In this document: positions 1-8,256 of the stretch, in pieces
Position numbering within the stretch: the stretch's first letter is position 1
Layout: the number at the start of each line of letters is the position of its first letter
NCBI RefSeq assembly: GCF_005116445.1
Contig: NZ_SWBQ01000004.1
Coordinates: 62,001 to 126,000 of the forward strand
Direction: 5' to 3'
Length of the DNA stretch: 64,000 nucleotides
Source: Pedobacter frigoris
Lineage (GTDB): Bacteria > Bacteroidota > Bacteroidia > Sphingobacteriales > Sphingobacteriaceae
Notes under the pieces: generated by a model
The model's database searches: none
The model's input: only the letters and a program-made list of their open reading frames with translations
Told to the model about the DNA's origin: nothing
Translations under genes and position numbers: made by a program

Positions 1-435
1 TTTGAATACAAACCGGTTAGTTATTTTTCGACCCGACTAGGTACGGGAACAGCGAAACAAACGTTCATCAACAGCATGGATGACCTCATCGCTGCCGAAC
101 TCGCGAGAAACCCGGCCAGTAAAAAAGGAGATTACTTTGGGGTGCCATCAAACAAAAAATTCAGAAATGAGCTGGCATTCCAGGTGACAAGTACTTTCGG
201 TGAGAAACAGATTTTCACGAATGTATTCCTGTATGCCAGGTATAATATGTTTATCCCTTACGACAGGAAACTGGAACATATAGACCATCGCCTTGATGTG
301 ACGCTGAAATCGCGGATCAACAAGTTTATGAACGTGACACTCAATGGAGTAGGTTTATTTGACAAAGATTCCGACAAAGAAGTACAGGCTAGCCAGAATC
401 TTTCATTAGGATTTGGCTTTACCTTCCCAAGATAA
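1..435 (+). CDS. C-terminal end of a DUF3078-like outer-membrane protein (partial)
   Basis: The reading frame is open from base 1, so the N-terminus lies outside the window and 144 residues are visible. They alternate polar and hydrophobic residues in strand-like blocks (RLDVTLKSRINKFMNVTLNG, then LSLGFGFTFPR), which fits the last strands of a beta-barrel. The opening YKPVSYFSTRLGTGT and the RLDVTLKSRINKF segment resemble the C-terminal part of Bacteroidota DUF3078 proteins as I remember them. An internal ATG at 76 is not a real start because coding character continues upstream of it. The gene ends about 50 bases before the ffh promoter. The family call is tentative; the coding call is firm. 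Confidence 0.6.
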   Translation, partial: FEYKPVSYFSTRLGTGTAKQTFINSMDDLIAAELARNPASKKGDYFGVPSNKKFRNELAFQVTSTFGEKQIFTNVFLYARYNMFIPYDRKLEHIDHRLDVTLKSRINKFMNVTLNGVGLFDKDSDKEVQASQNLSLGFGFTFPR

Positions 436-485
436 AGCAATATTTAATGTCGGCCCATTTGGCTGATTACTATAAAATATTAGCT

Positions 486-513
486 TTGCTTTCCCTCAAA
501 ATTAATAACTTTG
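486..513 (+). promoter_or_regulatory. Promoter of ffh
   Basis: TAACTTTG at 506-513 matches the Bacteroidota -7 consensus TAnnTTTG exactly. A TTG at 486-488 lies 17 bases upstream, at the spacing expected for the -33 element. Transcription would start near 518-520, giving ffh a leader of about 30 bases. Confidence 0.7.
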
Positions 514-550
514 GGGCTCACAAAAATTTGAACACTAAGCATTAAAGAAA

Positions 551-1891
551 ATGTTTGAGAATTTACAGGATAAGTTAGACCGTGCATTTAAAGTTTTAAA
601 AGGACAAGGAAGCATTACAGAGATCAACGTGGCCGAAACCATGAAAGAAATCCGTAAGGCTTTACTGGATGCCGACGTAAATTATAAAACAGCAAAGAGT
701 TTTACAGATGATGTTAAGGAAAAGGCTTTAGGTTTAAATGTACTTACGGCTGTTTCACCTGGTCAGTTGCTGACCAAGGTGATGAACGACGAGCTTACGG
801 CCCTGATGGGTGGTGAGGTTACGGAGCTTGACCTTAAAAACAATCCTACTATCATATTAATCGCTGGTCTGAACGGTGCGGGTAAAACTACCTTTACAGG
901 AAAGCTGGCCAACTTCCTGAAAAACAAGGGTAAAAAACCATTGCTGATTGCGGGTGACGTATACCGTCCTGCGGCGGTAGACCAATTGCAGATCTTAGGA
1001 GAGCAGATTGGCGTGCCTGTGTATACCAACAGGGATTCCAAAGATCCGGTAGGCATTGCCATGGAAGGTATTGCTGAGGGTAAAAAACAGAACAATAATG
1101 TAATCATTATAGATACGGCGGGTCGTCTGGCTATTGATGAACAGATGATGGACGAGATTGCTGCTGTAAAAGACAGCACTAAACCGCATGAAATCCTATT
1201 TGTGGTTGATGCCATGACCGGGCAGGATGCGGTGAACACAGCAAAAGCATTTAACGACAGGCTGGACTTTACCGGAGTTGTATTGACGAAATTAGACGGT
1301 GATACCCGTGGTGGTGCGGCTTTGTCTATTAAATCCGTTGTTAACAAGCCGATCAAATTCATCGGTACCGGTGAGAAAATGGATGCCCTGGATGTATTCT
1401 ATCCGGAGAGGATGGCTTCACGTATTCTGGGTATGGGCGACGTGGTTTCCCTTGTTGAGCGTGCACAACAGCAGTTCGACGAGAAAGAAGCGGCTGAACT
1501 TCAGAAAAAGATCCGCAAGAACAAATTTGACTTCAATGACTTCTACAACCAGATTCAGCAGATCAAGAAAATGGGTAACATGAAGGATTTGATGGGCATG
1601 ATTCCCGGTGTTGGTAAAATGATGAAAAACGTGGACATTGAAGACGATGCTTTTAAAAGTGTGGAAGCGGTAATCCAGTCGATGACCAAGTTTGAGCGTG
1701 AAAATCCGGATAGCATCCAGCAAAGCAGACGTCTGCGTATTGCTAAAGGATCGGGAACTTCTATAGAAGAGGTAACCAAACTGATCAAGCAATTTGAAGA
1801 CATGCGTAAGGTGATGAAACAATTCTCGAATCCTGCGGCTGCAGCTAAGATGATGAAAAACATGCCTAAAATGCCTCAGGGAAGAATGTAA
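551..1891 (+). CDS. ffh: Signal recognition particle protein Ffh
   Basis: This 446-residue SRP GTPase binds signal sequences on ribosomes and delivers nascent membrane and secreted proteins to the FtsY receptor. The N domain covers roughly residues 1-85. The G domain begins with Walker A GLNGAGKTT at 106-114, followed by the DTAGRL switch and the TKLDGD guanine-specificity motif. A methionine-rich M domain follows, ending KMMKNMPKMPQGRM, which binds 4.5S RNA and the signal peptide. Length is normal. It has its own promoter and stands alone, with yifB about 70 bases downstream on the same strand. No 4.5S RNA gene was recognised nearby. Confidence 0.98.
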   Translation: MFENLQDKLDRAFKVLKGQGSITEINVAETMKEIRKALLDADVNYKTAKSFTDDVKEKALGLNVLTAVSPGQLLTKVMNDELTALMGGEVTELDLKNNPTIILIAGLNGAGKTTFTGKLANFLKNKGKKPLLIAGDVYRPAAVDQLQILGEQIGVPVYTNRDSKDPVGIAMEGIAEGKKQNNNVIIIDTAGRLAIDEQMMDEIAAVKDSTKPHEILFVVDAMTGQDAVNTAKAFNDRLDFTGVVLTKLDGDTRGGAALSIKSVVNKPIKFIGTGEKMDALDVFYPERMASRILGMGDVVSLVERAQQQFDEKEAAELQKKIRKNKFDFNDFYNQIQQIKKMGNMKDLMGMIPGVGKMMKNVDIEDDAFKSVEAVIQSMTKFERENPDSIQQSRRLRIAKGSGTSIEEVTKLIKQFEDMRKVMKQFSNPAAAAKMMKNMPKMPQGRM

Positions 1892-1964
1892 AAATAAACA
1901 TTTGCTTTTTCAACCGCTCTGGTTTAAATCTGCATAATTTAGCGTGTACCATCACTCTTAATTT

Positions 1965-3503
1965 ATGTTGATTAAAACGTATGGCAGTGCCGTTTTCGGA
2001 GTAAATGCACTCACTATAACAATTGAAGTAAGCATCAGTGCAGGAACAAGATACCATATTGTTGGCCTGCCTGATAACGCGATTAAAGAAAGCTTAAGGA
2101 GGATAGAAAGCGCGATCCAGTCTGCCGGTCTGAGAATGCCGAGGCAAAAGATTGTCATCAATCTCGCTCCTGCAGACATCCGTAAAGAAGGTTCTTCTTA
2201 CGACCTACCCATTGCTATTGGCATTTTGGCGGCCTCAGGGCAACTGGAAGCTGATAAGATCGGCGACTTCTTCATCATGGGCGAACTGTCCTTAGATGGC
2301 GGATTACAGGCCATTAAAGGCGCCCTGCCGATTTCCATACAGGCGAGGCAAGCCGGATTTAAAGGGTTTATTCTGCCGCGCGACAATTCAAGAGAAGCGG
2401 CAATCGTAAATGATCTTACCATTTATGGAATGCGAAACCTCAGCGACGTGATCGGTTTTTTCAATGGAACCGAACAACCTGCGCCTGTGGTTGTAAACAC
2501 TAGAGATGAATTTTTCAATAAGGTCAGCAGCTATGCGCATGATTTCTCTGATGTAAAGGGACAGGAGAACATAAAGCGCGCGCTGGAAATAGCTGCAGCG
2601 GGAGGACACAATTTAATATTGATCGGCCCGCCGGGAGCAGGAAAAACCATGCTTGCGAAAAGACTTCCTACTATCCTGCCTCCTTTGAGCCTTCAGGAAG
2701 CATTGGAAACCACCAAAATACATTCAGTAGCGGGAAAGCTAAATGCAGCTGATTCATTGATGACAGAACGGCCCTTTAGGAGCCCTCACCATACGATTTC
2801 AGACATCGCGCTTGTTGGCGGAGGAGCCAATCCGCAGCCCGGAGAAATCTCGCTTGCGCATAATGGCGTCCTCTTTCTGGATGAACTCCCTGAATTTAAA
2901 CGCAGTGTACTGGAAGTAATGAGACAACCGCTGGAAGATAGAAATGTGGTAATCTCCCGCGCTAAGATCAGTGTAGAGTATCCTGCGAGTTTTATGCTCA
3001 TCGCATCGATGAACCCTTGCCCTTGCGGGTTCTTTAATCACCCTGAAAAAGAGTGCACCTGTATGCCAGGAGTGGTTCAAAAATACCTCAGCAAAATTTC
3101 AGGGCCACTATTGGACCGGATAGACCTGCATGTTGAAGTAACCCCTGTAGATTTTGACGAGCTTACTTCCACAATTGAGACAGAGAAAAGCAGCTTTATC
3201 AGAGAAAGGGTAATCAGCGCCAGGCAAGTTCAGACAGAAAGGTTTAATGCGGACCAATCTATACATTACAATGCGCAGATGAGTCCAAATATGGTGCGCA
3301 ACATTTGTAAGATTGAAGAATCCGGACAGGTATTGATTAAGAACGCGATGGAAAAGCTGGGCTTATCTGCCCGGGCATATGACCGGATTCTGAAGGTATC
3401 AAGAACCATTGCAGACCTGGCCGGAAGTAAAGATATCGCGCTGGAGCATCTGGCTGAAGCGATACATTACCGGAGCCTTGACCGCAGCAGCTGGTCTGGT
3501 TAA
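1965..3503 (+). CDS. YifB/ComM-family Mg-chelatase-like AAA+ ATPase
   Basis: This 512-residue protein has the full YifB/ComM architecture: an N-terminal ChlI-like domain (about 1-180), an AAA+ module with Walker A GPPGAGKT at 221-228 and Walker B-type VLFLDELPEF near 305, and a C-terminal Mg-chelatase helical domain. A four-cysteine cluster (CPCG...ECTC, about 352-367) is present, as is usual in this family. ComM in transforming bacteria is a hexameric helicase that aids branch migration of incoming DNA; the role here is inferred from family only. ATG 1965 gives the normal N-terminus beginning MLIKTYGSAVFG. It is convergent with the small acidic gene that ends three bases away. Confidence 0.92.
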   Translation: MLIKTYGSAVFGVNALTITIEVSISAGTRYHIVGLPDNAIKESLRRIESAIQSAGLRMPRQKIVINLAPADIRKEGSSYDLPIAIGILAASGQLEADKIGDFFIMGELSLDGGLQAIKGALPISIQARQAGFKGFILPRDNSREAAIVNDLTIYGMRNLSDVIGFFNGTEQPAPVVVNTRDEFFNKVSSYAHDFSDVKGQENIKRALEIAAAGGHNLILIGPPGAGKTMLAKRLPTILPPLSLQEALETTKIHSVAGKLNAADSLMTERPFRSPHHTISDIALVGGGANPQPGEISLAHNGVLFLDELPEFKRSVLEVMRQPLEDRNVVISRAKISVEYPASFMLIASMNPCPCGFFNHPEKECTCMPGVVQKYLSKISGPLLDRIDLHVEVTPVDFDELTSTIETEKSSFIRERVISARQVQTERFNADQSIHYNAQMSPNMVRNICKIEESGQVLIKNAMEKLGLSARAYDRILKVSRTIADLAGSKDIALEHLAEAIHYRSLDRSSWSG

Positions 3504-3506
3504 AGA

Positions 3507-3770
3507 CTAATCTTCGTACAGCTCGTCATCCTCTTCTTCTTCCTCTTCCGGGACATAAGAAAGGATCGCGCCGCCTATACTATTGATTTCATTGTCGGTT
3601 TCAAATATTGGAGTTGCAGTTTCAGCATCCAGTTTTAACCATTGGGTATCGGTGTCCTTTTGGATGTGAAGGTATTCTTTTCCTTCTTTAAAAATTACAT
3701 AAGTATCATTTCCTTCAGGGAAAACCGCATAGTCAATATTTCCTATAGTAATGTCGAATGGTTGTTGCAT
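3507..3770 (-). CDS. Small acidic protein of unknown function
   Basis: An 87-residue protein that I do not assign to a named family. It opens MQQPFDITIGNIDYAVFPEG, contains alternating short strands, and ends in an almost uninterrupted run of Glu and Asp before a final tyrosine-containing tail. There is no signal peptide or membrane segment, so it is probably cytosolic. It is separated by about 40 bases from the stop of the upstream beta-barrel gene on the same strand and could be a distal member of that sigma-factor operon. Coding potential is supported by the clean ATG start and the lack of any competing gene in the interval. Confidence 0.75.
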   Translation of the reverse strand: MQQPFDITIGNIDYAVFPEGNDTYVIFKEGKEYLHIQKDTDTQWLKLDAETATPIFETDNEINSIGGAILSYVPEEEEEEDDELYED

Positions 3771-3808
3771 TGTAGTATCTATTTTATTTCGGTCTGCAAT
3801 TTGCAGAT

Positions 3809-5041
3809 TTAAAAATCAAATTTCAACCTTACACCTGTACCAAGCATCCGTAAATTTTCTTTTGTCACCTCTTTCATCGGCAATTTCATGAAAGGCTCGA
3901 TGGAGACCGAGTTGTTTTTGGAGATTTTCTGCTTGTATCCTACAGAGAAATTATAAAAGCCAAGGTATCTTCCATTCTTAATTTCAGCTTCAACGGGGGC
4001 TTCCTCCACTACTTTTTCGCTTACGGCATACGCTTCCGACCGGGAAGAGCCATCAGAGGCAACGTATGAATTCTGAACAATTTTGTCCTCGAGATAAGTA
4101 TTGTTTCTTTTTTGATCCAATACAGCAAAGGCCGAAACACCCACATTAGCATATACGTTCTTACTCACGTGGTATTTGATTTCCAATGGGATGTCGATAC
4201 CAATTAGTTTCGCTTCGGTAGACTGTATGTCTTTTGTCTTGGCGATACCCATTGTTACCGGAGCAGATACATTTTTTGATGCCGCCATCTCATTGTAGGC
4301 TATACCCGAACTCAGAGAGATCTTGTCTGAAAGCGCATAGGCCATGCTTACGCCATACCCCATGTGGAGTTTTTTCGTGTTGCCAAAAGAGGGTGCCAAG
4401 ACTAATCCCATCTCCCATTTGGCATTCCTTTTATTCAGATCTTTTGTGCTATTGTTAGCTGAAGCAATTGCTCCCTGCCTTAAAAAGGGGTCAGCTGAAT
4501 TATTTTTAGTTTTCACCTGAGTATCATCCTTTATTGCCCCGACAGCTACAGGTGTATTATTTACAGGCTGATTCACAGGTTTATTAACCGCAATGGCAGA
4601 TGCAGGGTCAATGTTAGAGATAGATATAGGGTCAGCCGCAGCTGAATTATTTTCCGATTTGGCGTTAGAAAACAGACTTGTTTTTGCCGGTTTTCTAACA
4701 ATTACATCAGCATGCTCTGCTTTTACATTTTTAGTCACCACAGGGTTTTCAACCTCTTTTACTGCTGAAGGTATTTTGACAATAGCTGTTGTGCCATTCT
4801 TTTTTCCCTGTTCATGATCAGGATTCTTATTTACAAGCAAAAACAGTCCGGCGCAGATCAGCAGGACAGCGGCAGCACCGCTTAAGCTCCAGATCCACAA
4901 CACCGGTCTTTTCCGATCTTCTTCATTATTAAATTTTTCCCATGCACCCGGAACATAAGCCTCCTCATGTCCGGCAAGACTTTGCCTGATGTGAGCAATC
5001 AGCTCATCCTCAGATGGGTCCATATGTTCAGTTGGTTGCAT
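3809..5041 (-). CDS. Membrane-anchored protein with C-terminal outer-membrane-type beta-barrel, paired with ECF sigma factor
   Basis: The 410-residue product has a charged N-terminal segment (1-47), one hydrophobic helix at about 48-70 and a long Asn/Ala/Lys-rich linker (about 75-200). The C-terminal half resembles a porin or PorT-type barrel: short strands such as LGFYNFSVGYKQKI and an aromatic end GTGVRLKFDF. It overlaps the upstream sigma factor gene by 14 bases, so the two are co-transcribed and probably translationally coupled. The position and N-terminal topology are those of an anti-sigma factor, though no classical zinc-type anti-sigma motif is visible. Function is therefore inferred: it may sequester the sigma factor at the inner membrane. 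Confidence 0.72.
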   Translation of the reverse strand: MQPTEHMDPSEDELIAHIRQSLAGHEEAYVPGAWEKFNNEEDRKRPVLWIWSLSGAAAVLLICAGLFLLVNKNPDHEQGKKNGTTAIVKIPSAVKEVENPVVTKNVKAEHADVIVRKPAKTSLFSNAKSENNSAAADPISISNIDPASAIAVNKPVNQPVNNTPVAVGAIKDDTQVKTKNNSADPFLRQGAIASANNSTKDLNKRNAKWEMGLVLAPSFGNTKKLHMGYGVSMAYALSDKISLSSGIAYNEMAASKNVSAPVTMGIAKTKDIQSTEAKLIGIDIPLEIKYHVSKNVYANVGVSAFAVLDQKRNNTYLEDKIVQNSYVASDGSSRSEAYAVSEKVVEEAPVEAEIKNGRYLGFYNFSVGYKQKISKNNSVSIEPFMKLPMKEVTKENLRMLGTGVRLKFDF

Positions 5042-5597
5042 ATGTGTTGGTTAAAGTTTTTGAATACAATTCTCTTAATTTATTTTTTGCTCTTGTCAGG
5101 TATACCCTGCTCGAGCTCTCCGGTATGTTCAGCATTTTTGATATTTCATCATGAGAAAACCCCTCAATTTCATACATGTTGAATATTAATTTATGTGTTT
5201 CGGGTAAAGCCTCCAATAACCTTAAGATATCCTGTACATTGAGTTGGGAAACGGCATTTACATTGGTTAAAGGCTGCTGATCTTCTGCAAGATCATCTAC
5301 AGAGGTGTATACCTTTTTTGTCCTCAAGAAATCTATAGCAGTACGCGATGAAATTCTTGCAATCCAGCCTTTGAAAGCCTTTTGCAGTTCAGTATTATCC
5401 TTTGGAGCGTTAAACTGGGCAATGCCCTTAAATATCTTGATAAAGCTGTCATTTACCAGCTCTTCGGAGTCATTCCTGTCATTAACATAACGCAGAATTA
5501 CGCCCATTAAATAGCCATAAAATGATTTATAGACCATTTCTTTACTCTTATTCTCATTTCTTAAACATCCCGCTATAGCGTCATCAAGTTTAATCAT
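5028..5597 (-). CDS. RNA polymerase ECF-type sigma-70 factor
   Basis: A 189-residue extracytoplasmic-function sigma factor. Region 2 lies at about residues 20-90, with NDSFIKIFKGIAQF and the promoter-melting-type segment FKGWIARISSRTAIDFLR. Region 4 is at about 125-180, with an HTH containing EGFSHDEISKMLNIPESSSR, the usual -35 recognition helix. Length is typical for the family. It is the first gene of a tight pair with the anchored barrel protein that overlaps its 3' end. Autoregulation is common for such pairs but no target promoter motif was identified here. Confidence 0.93.
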   Translation of the reverse strand: MIKLDDAIAGCLRNENKSKEMVYKSFYGYLMGVILRYVNDRNDSEELVNDSFIKIFKGIAQFNAPKDNTELQKAFKGWIARISSRTAIDFLRTKKVYTSVDDLAEDQQPLTNVNAVSQLNVQDILRLLEALPETHKLIFNMYEIEGFSHDEISKMLNIPESSSRVYLTRAKNKLRELYSKTLTNTYATN

Positions 5598-5611
5598 TCC
5601 TTCTTACTGCA

Positions 5612-5646
5612 AGAATAAAGGCCGGTTCATCCAAATAGAACCGGCC
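5612..5646 (-). terminator. Hairpin downstream of the DUF4397 gene
   Basis: A perfect 9-base inverted repeat (GGCCGGTTC at 5620-5628 and GAACCGGCC at 5638-5646) lies just beyond the DUF4397 stop. On the minus strand the stem is followed by TTTATTCTT, a weak U-tract. It probably separates the DUF4397 transcript from the sigma factor gene. Confidence 0.6.
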
Positions 5647-5655
5647 CGGGTTGTG

Positions 5656-6342
5656 CTACAGTTTGTGCTCTGAAACAACAACTCCAATTTTAGTATCATC
5701 CGTTGCGGCAACTAAGCCTTTTACCCAGATGGTATAAATTTTACCTGATTCTATTTTAACGTCCGCAATCGATGTTGCTAATGCACCTCCAGTTGTGTTT
5801 TTAACATTGAAGGTCACTTTGTCTGCAGCATCAATTGTTTCAAAGGTACTATACTCTTTAAATAACTTGTTAGTAAATAGGTCAGTATCTTTTCCTGCGA
5901 TACTCAGATTTAGCGCCGGGGCATCCGGGCTCAGGTTGATAAAGCGCACTCTTGCCTTACTTGCGGCAGGTTTTGTAAGGTCGTCTTTTAGCAACAGGAA
6001 TTTCAGGGCATCAAATTTATCGGCAACAAAAAGTGAATATCCTGTCTGAGGTTCAAACGTCAGTTTTTCAGTTACTACACTAGCCTCAGCACCTTTTTTC
6101 TTGATGGTTACCTGTCTCTCTCCCGAGTATACATTCAGGTATTCTATTTTATTACCAAATGCAAAATCAGCTTGATTGGCCTTGTTGGTACCAACATAAA
6201 AATCCAGTTTTTCAGTTGTTGGTGAAGCATGGTAAACACTTACTCCTGAGATCGGTTGAGGCGTATAATTATCGTCATCTTTTGAACATGATGCAAGTGC
6301 CATTGACAATGTAACGGCGGCAATTAAAGTCTTAATTTTCAT
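5656..6342 (-). CDS. DUF4397 domain lipoprotein
   Basis: The 228-residue protein starts with a lipoprotein signal: a short charged end, a hydrophobic core and a lipobox ending LASCS, with Cys at about residue 19. The mature part has two DUF4397-type repeats. The first opens ISGVSVYHASPTTEKLDFYV and the second ARVRFINLSPDAPALNLSI; both show the family's pattern of an N-D-P or S-P-x-x-x-x-L-D/N-x-x-I strand. Such proteins are extracytoplasmic and their function is unknown. It is a single gene with a hairpin downstream. Anchoring to the outer membrane is inferred from the absence of a retention signal that I can recognise. Confidence 0.88.
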   Translation of the reverse strand: MKIKTLIAAVTLSMALASCSKDDDNYTPQPISGVSVYHASPTTEKLDFYVGTNKANQADFAFGNKIEYLNVYSGERQVTIKKKGAEASVVTEKLTFEPQTGYSLFVADKFDALKFLLLKDDLTKPAASKARVRFINLSPDAPALNLSIAGKDTDLFTNKLFKEYSTFETIDAADKVTFNVKNTTGGALATSIADVKIESGKIYTIWVKGLVAATDDTKIGVVVSEHKL

Positions 6343-6459
6343 GATAATCTTATTTGTACTTTTTTAAAGGTTATGAAACAATAGGTTAATGGCCATTAAC
6401 TCTTTTTCCCTTTAAACGACATAAGATTTGAAAACGCTACAACACCATCAAATTTATGC

Positions 6460-7179
6460 TCACCACTTTAAAATTGAGGTATCCAAAATCACCCTAAAAC
6501 AGATCAGCAGCTGATCTGTTCTGGACTCCTTTACATTAAAGCTATAATCAGATCCGGCTTCCGGGCTTACTACAACCGTACTTTCATCAACATATTTTGC
6601 TTTGGTTCCCATGAGGTATTGCACACCGATCCCTAATATGAGCAGATCGTCTACCACAAGGTGGTTCAACCCTGCGCCCATGCCATAATTAAAGGCTACA
6701 TCGCTGAACCTGGTTTTTCTATAGCCGTGGTCGTTGGGGCCCGAATTCCAGGGATTTTTGCTGAGCACTTTATTTTTTATAGACTTTATGCCGCCGATTA
6801 CCTCGAAGTAAGGGTTGAGCTCTGTCTCAGGAGTTCTGTTTTGATACCTGAATACCGCATTCCAATTATAGATATTGTTGGTAATGGTCAGCTTTTCCTC
6901 CATGCCCTCCACCCCAAAAGGACGTTCCTGCTTTATCTTCCCATACCTGAGCCATTGATATTGGGGGCCAATGAAAATATTAGAATTTTTTCCGAAAGCG
7001 CGGATCAGCATGCCCGCCCCCAGCCCTCCTGCTACGGCCTTTGTGTTTTTTCTGAACTGTCCCATTGGGATTCCGATATGAGGAACCCCAAGTTCAATAA
7101 ATGAGCCGGTTTGGGCCATCCCGCCTAAAGAAAAGAACAACAGGATTAGGCTTAAATGATATTTTGTTTGTATTTGCAT
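6460..7179 (-). CDS. Secreted, probable outer-membrane beta-barrel protein
   Basis: A 239-residue protein with a Sec signal peptide (residues 1 to about 22, ending GGMAQ). The rest has barrel-like alternation: GGLGAGMLIRAFG, FIGPQYQWLRYG, WNAVFRYQNR, FEVIGGIKS, FNYGMGAGLNHLV and a closing strand LICFRVILDTSILKW. It resembles small Bacteroidota barrels of the outer-membrane beta-barrel/PorT type, but no specific family is recognisable. It follows the M48-like gene on the same strand after about 20 bases, so the 530-residue protein, the protease and this protein may form one three-gene operon of exported proteins. Confidence 0.72.
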   Translation of the reverse strand: MQIQTKYHLSLILLFFSLGGMAQTGSFIELGVPHIGIPMGQFRKNTKAVAGGLGAGMLIRAFGKNSNIFIGPQYQWLRYGKIKQERPFGVEGMEEKLTITNNIYNWNAVFRYQNRTPETELNPYFEVIGGIKSIKNKVLSKNPWNSGPNDHGYRKTRFSDVAFNYGMGAGLNHLVVDDLLILGIGVQYLMGTKAKYVDESTVVVSPEAGSDYSFNVKESRTDQLLICFRVILDTSILKW

Positions 7180-7200
7180 CGCTAGATAAAATGAGAGTAA

Positions 7201-8255
7201 TTACTGGTTGACAAGTACTTTGAGTTTTTCTGATTTGACGAGATCTTTTAATGCCTGTTGTTTCTGAAGTGCATTCCCTTTCTCGCTAATGAGTCCCCGG
7301 TTTGTATAAAATTGCGCCTTATCCGGCGATAAAGAAATGGCTTTGCTGAGATCAGAAACAGCGCCGGACAAATCATTATTTGCAAATTTAATGAGGCCTC
7401 TTTCGTTAAAAAGAACAGCTACATCTGGATTAGTCGCATTTTTTACCAGGTATTCATCCAGCAGTTTAATGGCATCTACCGATTTGCCCTGAGCTAAAAG
7501 CAAGTTTGCTTTTCTGAAAATAATGGAGATTCCGTTTTTCGCGGCATAGTTGGTGATGTCTTTAAATATCTGAACTTTCGTTTCATCGCCATCTGCAGAA
7601 TTATACCCGGCTTCTACTGCCGCTAATCTCTTTTTCAAGGTGGGGTAGATGGAATATTCTGCTTCCGTATCATTTGCTGGCTTATATTTACCGTCATCCA
7701 GTCTTTTTACAAAAAGCAAAGCATCTTCTAATGTACTTCCAGGGAGTTTACTCAAGACAAATCCACTAAAAAAATCAGCCCTCAGTTCGTTTTTTCTTCT
7801 CCATGGATTATCGAAGCTTTGGGTAGTATGTTCGAGCAACTGGTGTCCAATTTCATGGGCGATAACGCCATATGCAAACCACTTTTCTTGTGCGGCGGTT
7901 CCCTTCATTGAGTTGAAGAAAGCAGGATTGAAATAGATCCATTTCATGTTCATACGGTCAGTTAATGCTACAGCATTACAAACTGCATCGCAGCTTTTTA
8001 TGGAATAGTTTAAAGAAAAATCCTCTTTTGCTTCTTTTTTAATGTAATCCATAATGCCATCAAATACCTGGTATGCACTGAGCGAAGCTGCGCTTGACTG
8101 TTTACTGTTCATCAGCGGGGAGTTTCCGCATTTACTTAGGATGTAATCCTTTTTAAAGAGCAATACAACGAGCATGCGTTGTCATCATCCGCTTGCGCAA
8201 ATAGTCTTGTAGAGGCTAAAAGCAATAGCCCAAACAAATACATTTTTCTATTCAT
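7201..8255 (-). CDS. M48-like zinc metalloprotease with TPR repeats, signal peptide in a different frame
   Basis: The main frame (7201 to about 8151) encodes an M48-type catalytic core: HEIGHQ supplies HExxH, and NELRADFFSG supplies the downstream Glu ligand. A C-terminal TPR-like helical region of about 130 residues follows. That frame has no signal peptide. A start codon at 8255, one base after the stop of the upstream gene, opens another frame reading MNRKMYLFGLLLLASTRLFA, a clear Sec signal ending at AQA. It runs into a stop at about 8138. A -1 shift at T TTA AAA (8151-8157) joins the two into one preprotein of roughly 350 residues. It may be a homopolymer error, a real mutation, or programmed frameshifting. 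Confidence 0.75.
8151..8157 (-). other. Slippery heptamer T TTA AAA at the M48 frame junction
   Basis: Read on the minus strand in the frame of the ATG at 8255, the codons are TTA (8156-8154) and AAA (8153-8151) preceded by T, a canonical X XXY YYZ -1 slippery site. Slippage would decode the next codon as AAG and enter the protease frame exactly. The A run here is five bases; six would restore the frame without slippage. Confidence 0.6.
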
Positions 8256-8256
8256 T

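Noticed and set aside
763..1362. Long open frame on the minus strand inside ffh
   Set aside because: It is a shadow of the strongly conserved ffh gene; its translation has no signal peptide, motif or operon context.
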